Positions 33,228-33,810 of a stretch of 33,810 nt of DNA are shown piece after piece. Position numbers and translations under genes: made by a program. Under the pieces are notes generated by a model. The model worked only from the letters and a program-made list of their open reading frames with translations. It was not told the DNA's origin and searched no databases. This DNA comes from Beijerinckiaceae bacterium (GTDB lineage: Bacteria > Pseudomonadota > Alphaproteobacteria > Rhizobiales > Beijerinckiaceae). How positions within the stretch are numbered: the first letter of the stretch is position 1; each line of letters starts with the position of its first letter. The stretch covers positions 1 to 33,810 of the forward strand of contig JAIELD010000053.1 in assembly GCA_019753285.1 (NCBI GenBank). The letters are read 5' to 3'.

Positions 33228-33810
33228 TCAGCGAGCGAGAAAGCCGCCGTTGACGAACAGGGTCTGCGCGGTGACCCAGCCAGCCTCCGGGGAGGCGAGG
33301 AAGGTGATCATCGGCACGATGTCCTCGATGCGGCCGAGCCGGCTCTGCACGCTCATGTGCTTCAGGAACTCGGTCGACTCAGGCGTTTCCGCCGGATGGA
33401 AGAAGCTCGTGTCGACCGGCCCGGGCGCCACCGTGTTCACCGTTACGCCGCGACCGCCGATCTCCTTGGCGAGCGCGCGCGTAAAATCCTCGAGCGGCGC
33501 CTTGGAGCCGGCATAGACGCTGTAATAGCCGGTAGTCGCTCCAAGCAGCGTCGTTCCCAAGTTGATGATGCGGCCATTATCCGAGATCCGGTTGGCGGCT
33601 TCCTGCATGATGAAGAAGGCGGCCTTGGCATTGATGCCGAAGGAACGGTCGAAATCTTCCTCGGTGATGGCGGCGAACGGCTTCTTGATGACGATGCCAG
33701 CGGTATTAATGACGATGTCGATCCGCCCAAAGGCCTGCATGGCAGCCTCGAAGAGATGCTCGATGTTCGCTCGGTCTGTCATGTCGCCGGCAACGATCAG
33801 CGCTCGACGA
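33228..33810 (-). CDS. SDR family oxidoreductase, partial at window edge
   Basis: The frame stays open to the right edge of the window, where RRALIVAGDMTDRANIEHLF precedes the visible core, so the cofactor loop is outside. Seen are GRIDIVINTAG (NNAG-like, here NTAG), GYYSVYAGSK with catalytic Tyr and Lys, and TVAPGPVDT. The usual catalytic Ser is a Thr in NLGTTLLG. C-terminal FLASPEAGWVTAQTLFVNGG is typical. It lies 58 bases upstream of the MFS gene and probably belongs to its operon. An ATG at 33782 is internal, not the start. Confidence 0.9.
   Translation of the reverse strand, partial: RRALIVAGDMTDRANIEHLFEAAMQAFGRIDIVINTAGIVIKKPFAAITEEDFDRSFGINAKAAFFIMQEAANRISDNGRIINLGTTLLGATTGYYSVYAGSKAPLEDFTRALAKEIGGRGVTVNTVAPGPVDTSFFHPAETPESTEFLKHMSVQSRLGRIEDIVPMITFLASPEAGWVTAQTLFVNGGFLAR

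Overview
The window is GC-rich and densely packed. Its gene families point to an alphaproteobacterium, most likely of the Hyphomicrobiales (rhizobial type): ABC-type substrate-binding protein genes, AraC regulators with a cupin-type N-terminal domain, a PaoABC-type aldehyde oxidoreductase, and the debris of an IS3-family element. The taxon is an inference from gene content, not from a marker gene. The region looks like an accessory, catabolic and stress-response part of the genome. No rRNA, tRNA, CRISPR array or phage module is visible.

Region 1 (about 104-9732, minus strand) is a run of ten tightly packed genes. Transcribed from 9732 downwards they encode an isochorismatase-like hydrolase, a Mn-type superoxide dismutase, an NTF2-like protein, the three subunits of a cytoplasmic molybdenum hydroxylase (2Fe-2S, FAD plus extra 4Fe-4S, Mo), a YceI-like protein, an MFS pump with its HlyD-type adaptor, and a pirin. 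Most junctions overlap or lie within 14 bases, so this is probably one operon that oxidises an aldehyde or N-heterocycle, exports something and handles oxidative stress. A 552-base AT-rich gap separates it from a plus-strand flavodoxin-like gene.

Region 2 (11409-16958) holds a minus-strand acyl-CoA ligase, enoyl-CoA hydratase-like and TetR operon. It is divergent from an orphan periplasmic substrate-binding protein, which is followed by the C-terminal relic of a second copy and then an AraC regulator. The palindrome AAACATTGTTTT occurs both at this divergent promoter and in the gap upstream of region 1, so the TetR protein may control both.

Region 3 (17249-21886) has small envelope and stress genes: DUF4142, a type-1 copper protein, an NTF2-like protein with a clear terminator, a YeeE/YedE transporter with a TTG start, a small membrane protein, and an AhpD-like carboxymuconolactone decarboxylase divergent from its probable AraC regulator. 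Region 4 (22124-24480) contains a doubly broken IS3 transposase, a membrane-anchored unknown protein, a GTP cyclohydrolase I and a secreted unknown protein. 

Region 5 (25032-29670) has a LysR/SDR divergent pair with a good LysR box, an EamA exporter and a three-domain flavoprotein (cNMP-binding, glutaredoxin-like, TrxR-like) that lacks the redox CxxC. Region 6 (29760 to the right edge, minus strand) is an operon for an SDR (cut by the window), an MFS transporter, a SnoaL-like protein, an exported VOC protein and a Tat-exported cyclase-family metal hydrolase. It is a candidate uncharacterised small-molecule degradation or detoxification cluster.
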